From NCBI GenBank assembly GCA_963823895.1, contig CAWGNG010000038.1, positions 1 through 64,000 on the forward strand: a stretch of 64,000 bases of DNA, given 5' to 3'. Position 1 is the stretch's first letter, and every line of letters starts with the position of its first letter. The notes below the pieces were generated by a model that saw only the letters and a list, made by a program, of their open reading frames with translations, was not told the DNA's origin and ran no database searches. This DNA is from G963675935 sp963823895. GTDB taxonomy: Bacteria; Planctomycetota; Planctomycetia; Pirellulales; Thermoguttaceae. Shown in pieces: positions 1 to 6,878 of the stretch. The position numbers and the translations under genes are program-made.

Positions 1-192
1 CTTTTTGTGGGGAACGACCGGGGCGGCCGCGCGGCGGCGATCCATTTCAGCCTGTTGGCGTCATGCAAGCGTCACGGCCACGATCCTTGGGTCTACTACC
101 GCGACGTGCTGACCCGACTGCCAGCGATTCTTCCCGGCGCCAGCGAGGAAGAACTTCTCGCCCTCCTCCCCCACCGCTGGCATCCGGCTTGA
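1..192 (+). CDS. tnpC: IS66 transposase TnpC, C-terminal fragment (cut by window start)
   Basis: This is the last ~60 residues of an IS66 DDE transposase, identical in translation to the C-terminus of the complete TnpC at 44133-45734. The match runs from the GNDRGGRAAAIHFSLL stretch to the HRWHPA terminus. It is partial only because the window begins inside the gene; the tail looks intact. The strand is opposite to that of the second copy. Confidence 0.9.
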   Translation, partial: LFVGNDRGGRAAAIHFSLLASCKRHGHDPWVYYRDVLTRLPAILPGASEEELLALLPHRWHPA

Positions 193-258
193 TCTCCCCG
201 TTCGCCAAGCCTACGCCCAGGCGGCGATTTCTCCCTATGTGCTCGGCGGGACGCTTAC
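1..258 (+). mobile_element. IS66-family element, right end (partial copy 1)
   Basis: The first 258 bases match, by eye without a difference, the right end of the complete IS66 element at 44067-46695, in the opposite orientation. The element ends at ...GGGACGCTTAC, the inverse of the GTAAGCG-type terminus seen at 44067. The rest of the element and its left flank lie outside the window, so the target duplication cannot be checked here. It abuts the CD-NTase gene directly. Confidence 0.9.
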
Positions 259-1519
259 CGAAGAACTCGTAGGAATTGCTGAGAACCTGGACATTTCGCC
301 CAGCAAACGGCAACAGGCTGAAGATTGTTACAATGCGGTGGGCCAATGGCTTGACCGTGAAGGATCATCGCTTCAGCCGTTTAGGCCGCGAATTCACCCG
401 CAAGGTTCCTTCCGTTTGGGGACGGTGGTACGCCCACTTCGCGCGGGAAAGGAGGCGGATTACGACGTTGACCTTGTGTGCCAGCTTGAAATCGCAAAGG
501 ACTGCGATCGGGATCCGTCACGGAGGTTGCCACGAAAGTGCGCCAGAGAACTCAAGCACATGGTTGGAGAGAGATTGAAGGAGAACGGTACCTACAAGAA
601 GATGCTTGACGAAGAAGGAAAGCGATGTTGGACATTGGAGTATGCCGAGCAAGACGGCGTTGGTTTCCACATTGATATACTACCGTCGGTTCCCGAAGAA
701 CGGTCGGTTATCCAGGTGCTAGAGGCCAATGGTGTACAGTCCAAATACGCGCGCTCTGCCATCGGGATTACAGACAAACAGAAGAATCCGGACAGGTATG
801 ACTGGAGTCCAAGCAACCCCGACGGATACGGACAGTGGTTTGATAGTCGCACAGCGATCACGCCGTCCAACGTCAGACTCGCCGCAAAACGGAGCCTGTT
901 TGAGAGCAATCGAGCTCTTTATGCAAGCGTAGAGCAAGTGCCGGATGAAGTTGTTCGGACGCCACTTCAGCGAACCATCCAGATTCTAAAACGGCATCGC
1001 GACAGGCGATTTGCCGGAAAGACTTATGACGGCAACAAGCCGATCTCGATGATCGTCACCACGCTGGCGGCCCTGCTTTACGAGGGCGAGGGCGACGTCT
1101 ATTCGGCGCTGAGGAACATCGTCTCAAAGCTCAACATGCACGCAGGATTGGTTGATAGACCCGATTTTCTTGTGGCCAATGCCGCCTTCGCAGACAATCA
1201 ACATATCATTTCCCGAAGATGGGAGGGTGGTGAGTACAAATGGTATATTGGCAATCCCGTCAATCCCTTGGAGAACTTCGCTGATCGGTGGCACGAAAAT
1301 GACAGTGCCAAGGCGAGAGCGTTTTTCCAATGGGTGACTTGGGTACGGGCTGACTTGATCGACATTCTTGGGCAAAAGACGATCGACGATGCAGTTGTGT
1401 CCCTGTCCGCCTCCATGATCGCACCCGTTTCACATCCTGAACGGGTAATGCCGACAGCAAAGCCCGTTGAGTACCCTCGCGTCACGATCGCGAACCCGAA
1501 CAAGCCCTGGGGTCGTTAG
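239..1519 (+). CDS. CBASS CD-NTase (cGAS/DncV-like nucleotidyltransferase)
   Basis: The product is 426 aa and carries the CD-NTase catalytic signature: a GS motif in HPQGSFRLGTVVRP (G56-S57), the acidic pair in ADYDVDLV (D76, D78) and a third acid in FHIDILPS (D146). A helical C-terminal half follows. Family knowledge: such enzymes make cyclic oligonucleotide second messengers on phage infection and activate a partner effector. The C-terminus ends in a flexible stretch finishing NPNKPWGR, the kind of tail to which E1/E2-type partners conjugate in type II CBASS; conjugation here is inferred. The stop is followed 9 nt later by the E2-like start. The annotated ATG lies inside the right end of the upstream IS66, so the first six or so residues are IS-derived and the native start was probably lost or moved. 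No effector gene is visible; it may lie beyond the IS. Confidence 0.85.
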   Translation: MLGGTLTEELVGIAENLDISPSKRQQAEDCYNAVGQWLDREGSSLQPFRPRIHPQGSFRLGTVVRPLRAGKEADYDVDLVCQLEIAKDCDRDPSRRLPRKCARELKHMVGERLKENGTYKKMLDEEGKRCWTLEYAEQDGVGFHIDILPSVPEERSVIQVLEANGVQSKYARSAIGITDKQKNPDRYDWSPSNPDGYGQWFDSRTAITPSNVRLAAKRSLFESNRALYASVEQVPDEVVRTPLQRTIQILKRHRDRRFAGKTYDGNKPISMIVTTLAALLYEGEGDVYSALRNIVSKLNMHAGLVDRPDFLVANAAFADNQHIISRRWEGGEYKWYIGNPVNPLENFADRWHENDSAKARAFFQWVTWVRADLIDILGQKTIDDAVVSLSASMIAPVSHPERVMPTAKPVEYPRVTIANPNKPWGR

Positions 1520-1528
1520 GTGGGTGAC

Positions 1529-2536
1529 ATGGCGAAAAAAGAGTTGCTTGAACTGCAAATGGATGAGCTTCAAGCGAAATATCAACTCCTGCGGCTTGAG
1601 TTCTCCCAGGCAGACAATCCCGTGGTACAGGGCACGCTACGGTTTGATGCTGACTATCAGGGCAAGGAGGCTCGCGGTGAATACGATATCGAGATTCGTA
1701 TTCCCGACGATTATCCTCGTTGCGTCCCCTCGGTCCGCGAGACGGGGGGACGAGTGCCAAAGGACTTTCATAGATACACGAACTCGGACCTTTGCCTTGG
1801 CGCTCCGGTGGCCGTTAGAAAGACGTTTCTTGAGTCACCAACATTGCTGGCGTTTGTTGAAAACCTAGTAATCCCACATTTGTTTTCTCATGCCTACTTT
1901 GCAGAACATGGCGAGATGCCTTTTGGCGACCTAGAACATGGTTCTTTGGGCATTCTTGATTTCTACAAGGACCTGTTTGGGACTGATATTCCGTCGACCC
2001 TGCTCCTCCTAAAGACCCTCGCGGATGGGGCGCAGCGGTACAAGAGCTATTTGTCGTGCCCTTGCCGCAGTACCAAAAGCCTGGGCGAATGCCATGGACC
2101 GCAACTCGAAGGGCTCTGGGATGTCATGCCGTCGCAGAATTATGCGGAAGAGCATAAGCAGATCATAGCAGGTTGCAAGAGAATCCGTCCTGATATTGAC
2201 TACAACAAGTACCTTCCTCATAAGGCGTTAAGGAATAAGAACGCCAGATTGCGAAGGCACAAGCCGGAAGTGGGAACGAGAGTGGGGGCCGAAGGAGGAC
2301 ACGTAAGTCCCAAGGAACCCTCTGCTTCTCCGAACAGGGAAAAGGGCGTGGAATTGCGTGACGCTATACGACAGCAATTCTCGCCTCTACAAAACTCGGC
2401 AAAGAAAGCACTTCACGTGCTCGCTCTCCAAGCGGGCCGCGCTGACGGGGTGATCGGGCGAGGCGCCGCGCTGGTCGAGGATTTGGGTCTCGCGGTGAGT
2501 TTGCTGGGCGCCGCTCCGCCGCTCAACGGTCGCTAA
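1529..2536 (+). CDS. E2-like CBASS accessory protein with SEC-C-like zinc motif
   Basis: The product is 335 aa from the ATG at 1529, which has AGGTGG five bases upstream; a GTG at 1520 is an alternative. Residues ~15-130 look like a ubiquitin-conjugating (UBC/E2) fold: EIRIPDDYP, then a V-P...H-R-Y-x-N-S-D-L-C-L stretch that places the expected catalytic cysteine at C89. Known context: single E2-like proteins accompany CD-NTases in short type II CBASS and covalently modify the CD-NTase C-terminus. Residues ~177-189 hold CPC...ECH, resembling the SEC-C zinc-binding motif found at SecA tails. The last ~47 codons (from 2394) are DNA homologous, in reverse orientation, to the 3' end of rlmI at 3832-3948, so the native C-terminus has probably been replaced or extended. 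The gene follows the CD-NTase by 9 nt. Confidence 0.75.
   Translation: MAKKELLELQMDELQAKYQLLRLEFSQADNPVVQGTLRFDADYQGKEARGEYDIEIRIPDDYPRCVPSVRETGGRVPKDFHRYTNSDLCLGAPVAVRKTFLESPTLLAFVENLVIPHLFSHAYFAEHGEMPFGDLEHGSLGILDFYKDLFGTDIPSTLLLLKTLADGAQRYKSYLSCPCRSTKSLGECHGPQLEGLWDVMPSQNYAEEHKQIIAGCKRIRPDIDYNKYLPHKALRNKNARLRRHKPEVGTRVGAEGGHVSPKEPSASPNREKGVELRDAIRQQFSPLQNSAKKALHVLALQAGRADGVIGRGAALVEDLGLAVSLLGAAPPLNGR
2394..2510. repeat. Partial duplicate of the rlmI 3' end
   Basis: These 117 bp align without gaps to 3832-3948, the 3' end of rlmI, with about 13 mismatches by eye (~89% identity). Both copies have the same orientation on the + strand, so they form a direct repeat 1,438 bp apart. The copy lies in the 3' end of the E2-like gene and supplies its C-terminal codons. 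Confidence 0.85.
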
Positions 2537-2574
2537 CTTAACCCCGCGCCCACCGGTTAATGAACGTCAGACCT

Positions 2575-2590
2575 CAGGTTGTACAACCTG
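2575..2590. repeat. Perfect 16-bp palindrome
   Basis: CAGGTTGTACAACCTG is its own reverse complement. It lies 39 bp after the E2-like stop. It could be an operator, a hairpin or a recombination site; nothing in the sequence decides between these. Confidence 0.6.
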
Positions 2591-3265
2591 GTGTTAATCG
2601 CGACTTACGGCTCCCACGCGACTTGCTTTACTCGCTACAACTCGTTCGCTCGCTGAGAATTGCGTCGGCCCCCGGCCACAACGCCGCGACGTAACTCCGT
2701 TGTTTCACTTTCCGAACAACTCCTTCACGTCCGAAGTCGGAAGAAATCCCCGCAACCCGTTTTCGCAATTGGTGTTGCGCCAACCGCCGCAATCCAAACT
2801 GTCGCAATGCCGCAAATCGCTCGCGCCCCGATCGAAAATTCTACCAGCCGTAACTCCTTGCCACAAGGCAACTTCTTGGCCACCCCCTTGCCCGGCCCAC
2901 GTGCATTTTCTGCCGCGGGCTGCGACATGTTCGCCGAAAGCGCCAGGAAACTCGTCGGTGGCTCAAAAACTCGCCGTGACATTCTCCCCCTACCCGCTAT
3001 ACTGAACGTCCGACCACGACGCAACGCGCCCCATTGCCAGCGGCTGCCCCTCGCTGCCGACAATTCTTCATCCCAGGATACAACACTCTTCGATCGCGAA
3101 ACCACGAAAGCACGAAGCCGCGAAACCGGCCTGTTTGCAATCGGTTGTCGCTCTTCCGCCCTTTCGTGACAAGAGAAGCAAACCGCGTTGGTTTCTCGTG
3201 GACCGTTGACGCCTCCATCTCTCGTCCCCAGTTTTCAATCTCAAATCTCAAATCTCAAATCCCTT

Positions 3266-3323
3266 CCCTAACCCCTAGCCCCTAGCCCCTAGCCCCTAAC
3301 CCCTAACCCCTGGCCCCTAACCC
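3266..3323. repeat. CCCCTAG/CCCCTAA heptamer array
   Basis: About eight head-to-tail heptamers of the form CCCCTAG, CCCCTAA or CCCCTGG end just before the ATG at 3331. A reverse-complement version (CTAGGGG units) lies at 5079-5148, so the two arrays bracket the 3331-5060 gene pair in inverted orientation. Confidence 0.85.
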
Positions 3324-3330
3324 TACTCCC

Positions 3331-3828
3331 ATGCTCCCCGCTCTAACTCCACTCCAATACCTCACTCTCCATCTTCTCTTCGCCGGTCCCCAGACCGCAA
3401 GGCAGTTGTGTGAGGCATTGCATGCCTTGGGCGTCCGCCAAAGCGCCGTCGCCTTCTCGCGGCTGATTATGCGGCTCGTCATCGCCAACTACGTCGTTCC
3501 CCTCGCATCGACGGCTGCCATCGACGGCCGCCGGGTGCGGCGAAACCTCTACCAAATCACCGATCTCGGCGTGCTTGACTGGACGGCAGCGCGAAAGTTC
3601 TACTTGAACCTGGCGCCCCCTTCCCACGATCTGCTCCCCCTCGTAACCGACATGGGCGAATTCGCCGTCTACGACGAGAAAACGCGATTCCGTCTCACGA
3701 AGTCCGCTTTCGTCAAGGAACTGAGCCCCTGGCTCCGCGCTATCGTCCAGAATGCCGCTGTCTCACGGCGAAACGAGCCAAACGACGGGGACAAACCCGG
3801 TCGGGATACGCGCTCAAAAGATCGCTAG
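3331..3828 (+). CDS. Hypothetical protein, possible winged-helix
   Basis: The product is 165 aa and I do not recognise its family. The N-terminal ~85 residues are consistent with a winged helix-turn-helix: LTPLQYLTLHLLF, helices, then a basic GRRVRRNLYQITDLG segment resembling a wing followed by a terminal helix. The C-terminus is charged and probably disordered. The 3' end overlaps the tail-to-tail rlmI gene by four bases (stop 3826-3828 against rlmI stop at 3825). It sits between two heptamer repeat arrays. It could also be a chance frame, but the codon pattern and the MLPALTPLQYLTL start look real. Confidence 0.5.
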   Translation: MLPALTPLQYLTLHLLFAGPQTARQLCEALHALGVRQSAVAFSRLIMRLVIANYVVPLASTAAIDGRRVRRNLYQITDLGVLDWTAARKFYLNLAPPSHDLLPLVTDMGEFAVYDEKTRFRLTKSAFVKELSPWLRAIVQNAAVSRRNEPNDGDKPGRDTRSKDR

Positions 3829-5060
3829 ACCACCCGGCAAATGAAGCACTTCAGGTACTCACTCTCCAAACACGCGGCGCTGACGGGGTGATCGGGCGAG
3901 GCGCCGCGCTGGTCGAGGATTTGGATCTCGCGGCGGGTTTGCTGGGCGACGCCGACGAGCATGTAGAGAAAGTCCTCGCGGGTGACGCGGCCGGAACAAC
4001 TGCACGTGACCAGGATGCCGCCGGGCTCTAGGAGCGAAACGCCGAGACGATTCAACCAGTGATAGGCACGCAGGGCTTCGTCGACGGCGCCGCGGCTGCG
4101 GGCGAACTTGGGCGGGTCGAGAATCACGCCGCCGAAACGCTCGCTGGCCGCCAAGAGCGATTCGAGCGTCTCGAAACCGTCCCCCTGCTGAAATCGCACG
4201 TTCTCTAGCCTGTTGCGCTGGGCGTTCGCCTGGGCCAGCGTCACGGCCCGCTCGCTGGTGTCGACGCCCAAGACTTCGCGGGCGTGGCCGAGGGCAGAGG
4301 CGGCCAAAGCGAATCCGCCGCTGTAGCAGAACATGTCCAACACGCGGCGATCGCGGAGATACCCGGCGGCCGCCACGCGGTTCTCGCGCTGGTCCAGGTA
4401 AAAGCCCGTCTTTTGTCCCTCGGCCAGATCGACCTCGTATTTGAGTCCATTATCGACGATCAGAAGTGGTCCGTCGGGCGGTTGGCCGCAGGGCGAAGGG
4501 GACAGTCCCGTTTTTGCTGAAGCGAAAGCTGGGACAGTCCCCCAGGGGCCGTCGCGGAGCTCGATCCCCTCCGTGCGGCTGACGCCGCGCTCGGTGCGGA
4601 GCATAATGCCGCGGGGATGGAGCATTTCGACCAGCATCGGCACGATTTGCGGCAGGCGGACCGCCATCGCCTGCGCAGTCACTTGCACGGCGAGATAGTC
4701 GGCGTAGCGATCGACGATCAGTCCGCTCAGGCCGTCGCCTTCGCTGAAGATCAGCCGGGTGCCGCCCTGGGGATCGTCGTAGCCCAGTTGCGAGCGGAGT
4801 TCGAGGGCGGCCGCGATTCGCCGCCGCCAGAAGGCATCGTCCAAGGGCGTGTCGGCGTCCCACGTATAGAGCCGGACGCGGATGCGGCTGCGGCTGTTGA
4901 AAATCCCGCGGGCGATGAACTTCCCCTTGTCGCCGAGTAGATCGACCACGTCGCCGTCGGCCGGATCGCCTTCGACGCGGTCGATGGCCGAATCGAGCAC
5001 CCAGGGGTGTCGGGCGTAGAAAGGGCGGGCCTTGCGGGGTTTCAGGATGACTTGGGGCAC
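3825..5060 (-). CDS. rlmI: RlmI-like 23S rRNA m5C methyltransferase
   Basis: The product is 411 aa from a GTG start. The N-terminal PUA-like domain begins VILKPRKARPFYARHPWVLDSA and is followed by the RlmI middle domain and a Rossmann methyltransferase domain: SAM-binding VLDMFCYSGGFALAAS, then GVILDPPKFARS (the DPPK catalytic loop). The family methylates C1962-type cytosines of 23S rRNA using SAM. Between the middle and catalytic domains an in-frame insertion encodes GTVPAFASAKTGLSPS; it is the translation of a GGGACTGTCCC palindromic repeat at 4496-4545 and is not part of the family fold. The 3' end is partly duplicated at 2394-2510. A GGGGAC/CTAGGGG repeat tract lies directly upstream of the start. 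Confidence 0.9.
   Translation of the reverse strand: MPQVILKPRKARPFYARHPWVLDSAIDRVEGDPADGDVVDLLGDKGKFIARGIFNSRSRIRVRLYTWDADTPLDDAFWRRRIAAALELRSQLGYDDPQGGTRLIFSEGDGLSGLIVDRYADYLAVQVTAQAMAVRLPQIVPMLVEMLHPRGIMLRTERGVSRTEGIELRDGPWGTVPAFASAKTGLSPSPCGQPPDGPLLIVDNGLKYEVDLAEGQKTGFYLDQRENRVAAAGYLRDRRVLDMFCYSGGFALAASALGHAREVLGVDTSERAVTLAQANAQRNRLENVRFQQGDGFETLESLLAASERFGGVILDPPKFARSRGAVDEALRAYHWLNRLGVSLLEPGGILVTCSCSGRVTREDFLYMLVGVAQQTRREIQILDQRGASPDHPVSAACLESEYLKCFICRVV
4496..4545. repeat. GGGACAGTCCC palindromic repeat inside rlmI
   Basis: Two GGGACAGTCCC cores flank a short loop containing GCTGAAGCGAAAGC. The unit is translated in frame as GTVPAFASAKTGLSP within RlmI. Related units are at 16603-16700, 17112-17150, 17531-17613, 18994-19077, 34841-34893 and 54236-54288. 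Confidence 0.9.
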
Positions 5061-5078
5061 GGGGGCGGGGGACGGGGG

Positions 5079-5148
5079 CTAGGGGCTAGGGATCAGGGGC
5101 TAGGGGCTAGGGATCAGGGGCTAGGGGCTAGGGATCAGGGGCTAGGGG
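5079..5148. repeat. 21-bp tandem repeat (three units plus partial)
   Basis: Three copies of a 21-bp unit built from CTAGGGG heptamers with an ATCAGGGG variant are followed by one extra heptamer. The repeat lies immediately upstream of rlmI, beside a GGGGGCGGGGGACGGGGG tract (5061-5078). It is the reverse complement type of the array at 3266-3323. Confidence 0.9.
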
Positions 5149-5158
5149 TTCGATACAT

Positions 5159-5222
5159 GTTGGTGTGGCAGTTGCACTGCCGCACCTTGGGGAAGGGTGG
5201 CAGTGCAACTGCCACCCCAACG
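5159..5222. repeat. GGCAGTTGCACTGCC inverted repeat (family B)
   Basis: The arms GTTGGTGTGGCAGTTGCACT and AGTGCAACTGCCACCCCAAC form an imperfect inverted repeat around a short loop. Related units occur inside yhaN (24958-25026) and after fba (33652-33680). It lies upstream of the MFS gene. Confidence 0.85.
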
Positions 5223-5361
5223 TTGTTTCACGATTTCCGACAACGAAGGCCGCAACCACTGGTCGCGGCTTTTCATTGCGTGCAGTCAGTGTATTCGACG
5301 GACTGCCGGCGGACAATGACCTTGCACGGCGGCGGGGCGGCGATCAAAATAGCGTTACAAA

Positions 5362-6654
5362 ATGCCTGATACCAACGCCCAGTCTGCCAAGCCCGACCCC
5401 TACGCCCTCTGGAGGAATCCCAATTACCGGTACTACGCCGGCAGTTGGTTCTTGATCACGTTTTCCAGACGGGTCGAATTTGCCGCGGTCAGCTTCTATC
5501 TGGTGACACTATATGGCGATCCGCAGCACGAGTCGCTGTTGCTCGGCATCCTGGGGCTGGTGCTAGCCTTGCCGGTGATATTGTTGTCCATCGCCGGCGG
5601 GCAACTTGCAGACCGTTTCAACCGACTCCGGTTGATGACGCTCACTTTTTCGCTTGGCATCCTCTCGGCGGCCGGACTGCTGGTCGTCGCGATGTTGGGG
5701 GGAAACGCCACCGTGTGGTTCTACGTGCTGCTGGGCATCGGGACCGTGGGGTGGGCTTTAGGAAATCCGGCGCGGCAAGCGATGCTGCCGAGCCTGATTT
5801 CCACGGATCTCTTTTCCATTGGCGTGGCGTGGAACAGCTCGGCGTTCTACATCGCCTCGGCTACGGGGCTCTTCGTCGGCGGAGCCATGCTGGATATGTT
5901 TCAAACCATGGCGCCGATCTTCGCTTTGGTGTTGCTCTGCCGAATCGCGGCAATCGCGGCTATCTCTCGAATACGGTATCGTCCCGTAGTTCACGCGGAG
6001 CAAGCTGTTTCGTGGCAAAGTCTTGTTGCGGGCATTCGATTCGTCTGGAACACTCCCCTCATTCTCGCCACGATCACGCTCGATCTGTTCGCCGTGTTAT
6101 TGGGCGGCGTCACTTACCTCGTGCCCGTGTATGCCGCCATGCTTCACGTAGGTGGAACTGGGTACGGCGTGCTCATGGCGGGTGATATGATCGGGGCGAT
6201 TTGCATGGCCCTGATACTGGCCCATCGGCCACCTCTGCGTCGGGCCGGCGTGACATTGCTCTGGGCGGTTGCCGGATTCGGCGCGGCGACGATCATTTTC
6301 GGCATTTCCCAATGGTTCTGGCTTTCGTTGTTGATGATGCTCCTGATCGGCGCACTCGACAACATCAGTGTCGTGGTGCGGCACACGCTCGTGCAGATGC
6401 TCACACCCGACGAAATGCGGGGACGGGTGTCGGCCGTCAACAGCATCTTCATCGTGGCCTCGAACGACCTAGGCGGCATGGAGTCGGGACTGACGGCGTG
6501 GTTGTTCGGCCCGGTGGCGTCAGCGGTTGGCGGGGGGATTGGCACGATCCTAGTCGTGTTGGCGGCGCTGCGGATTTGGCCGCAGATTCTGAAAATCGGC
6601 TCGCTCGCCTCGATTCGGCCGGCAGCCGTGGAGGAACCGGACCGGGACGTGTAG
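5362..6654 (+). CDS. MFS transporter, EntS-like exporter
   Basis: The product is 430 aa with about twelve hydrophobic segments. It matches the MFS_3/EntS-type group: PNYRYYAGSWFLITFSRR at the start, the conserved loop GGQLADRFNRLRLM between TM2 and TM3, and GNPARQAMLPSLI in mid-protein. Related proteins are proton-driven exporters of siderophores or drugs; the substrate here is unknown. The gene stands alone, with a family B repeat upstream and 224 bp before the next gene. The last ~20 residues are a polar cytoplasmic tail. Confidence 0.85.
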   Translation: MPDTNAQSAKPDPYALWRNPNYRYYAGSWFLITFSRRVEFAAVSFYLVTLYGDPQHESLLLGILGLVLALPVILLSIAGGQLADRFNRLRLMTLTFSLGILSAAGLLVVAMLGGNATVWFYVLLGIGTVGWALGNPARQAMLPSLISTDLFSIGVAWNSSAFYIASATGLFVGGAMLDMFQTMAPIFALVLLCRIAAIAAISRIRYRPVVHAEQAVSWQSLVAGIRFVWNTPLILATITLDLFAVLLGGVTYLVPVYAAMLHVGGTGYGVLMAGDMIGAICMALILAHRPPLRRAGVTLLWAVAGFGAATIIFGISQWFWLSLLMMLLIGALDNISVVVRHTLVQMLTPDEMRGRVSAVNSIFIVASNDLGGMESGLTAWLFGPVASAVGGGIGTILVVLAALRIWPQILKIGSLASIRPAAVEEPDRDV

Positions 6655-6684
6655 TAGCCCGACGTCTTTCATCGCACCAAATAC

Positions 6685-6712
6685 TTGCAATTCTAACGAG
6701 TTTTTCTACAAT
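6685..6712 (+). promoter_or_regulatory. Possible sigma70-type promoter upstream of the sedolisin
   Basis: TTGCAA (6685-6690) and TACAAT (6707-6712) are separated by 16 bp. The spacing and hexamers are plausible for a housekeeping promoter, about 165 bp ahead of the sedolisin start. This is a pattern match only. Confidence 0.3.
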
Positions 6713-6878
6713 AGCAGGTAGGTTCGCATTTAGTGCCTGTCTCGTCTAGGCTACGCGAATATGGGGGCTAGAAACACCTCAGGGGAGCGATCATGGACGG
6801 TTTGTTGGCGGTGTTGGGCGGTTTACGGTCGGTGAGCTTGCGCGCGGGAGTCGCGGTAATTGCGGCGGCAAAAATCAC

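Larger units (their letters stand above)
2537..3330. other. Non-coding stretch with palindrome and simple repeats
   Basis: No convincing gene is seen; the open frames here are arginine- and proline-rich and lack a recognisable family. The stretch holds a perfect 16-bp palindrome CAGGTTGTACAACCTG at 2575-2590, CACGAAAGCACGAAGC-type direct repeats near 3100-3130, a (TCTCAAA)n run near 3238-3258 and the heptamer array at 3266-3323. Confidence 0.6.

Noticed and set aside
177..192. Idea that the CD-NTase is a fusion with the IS66 transposase
   Set aside because: TnpC ends with its own stop at 192, and the CD-NTase frame opens separately at 239; only the first few codons lie within the IS end.
2660..3169. 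169-codon frame between the E2-like gene and the rlmI module
   Set aside because: It spans simple repeats, has biased Arg/Pro/Ser composition, lacks a ribosome site and overlaps an equally open antisense frame. Treated as non-coding.
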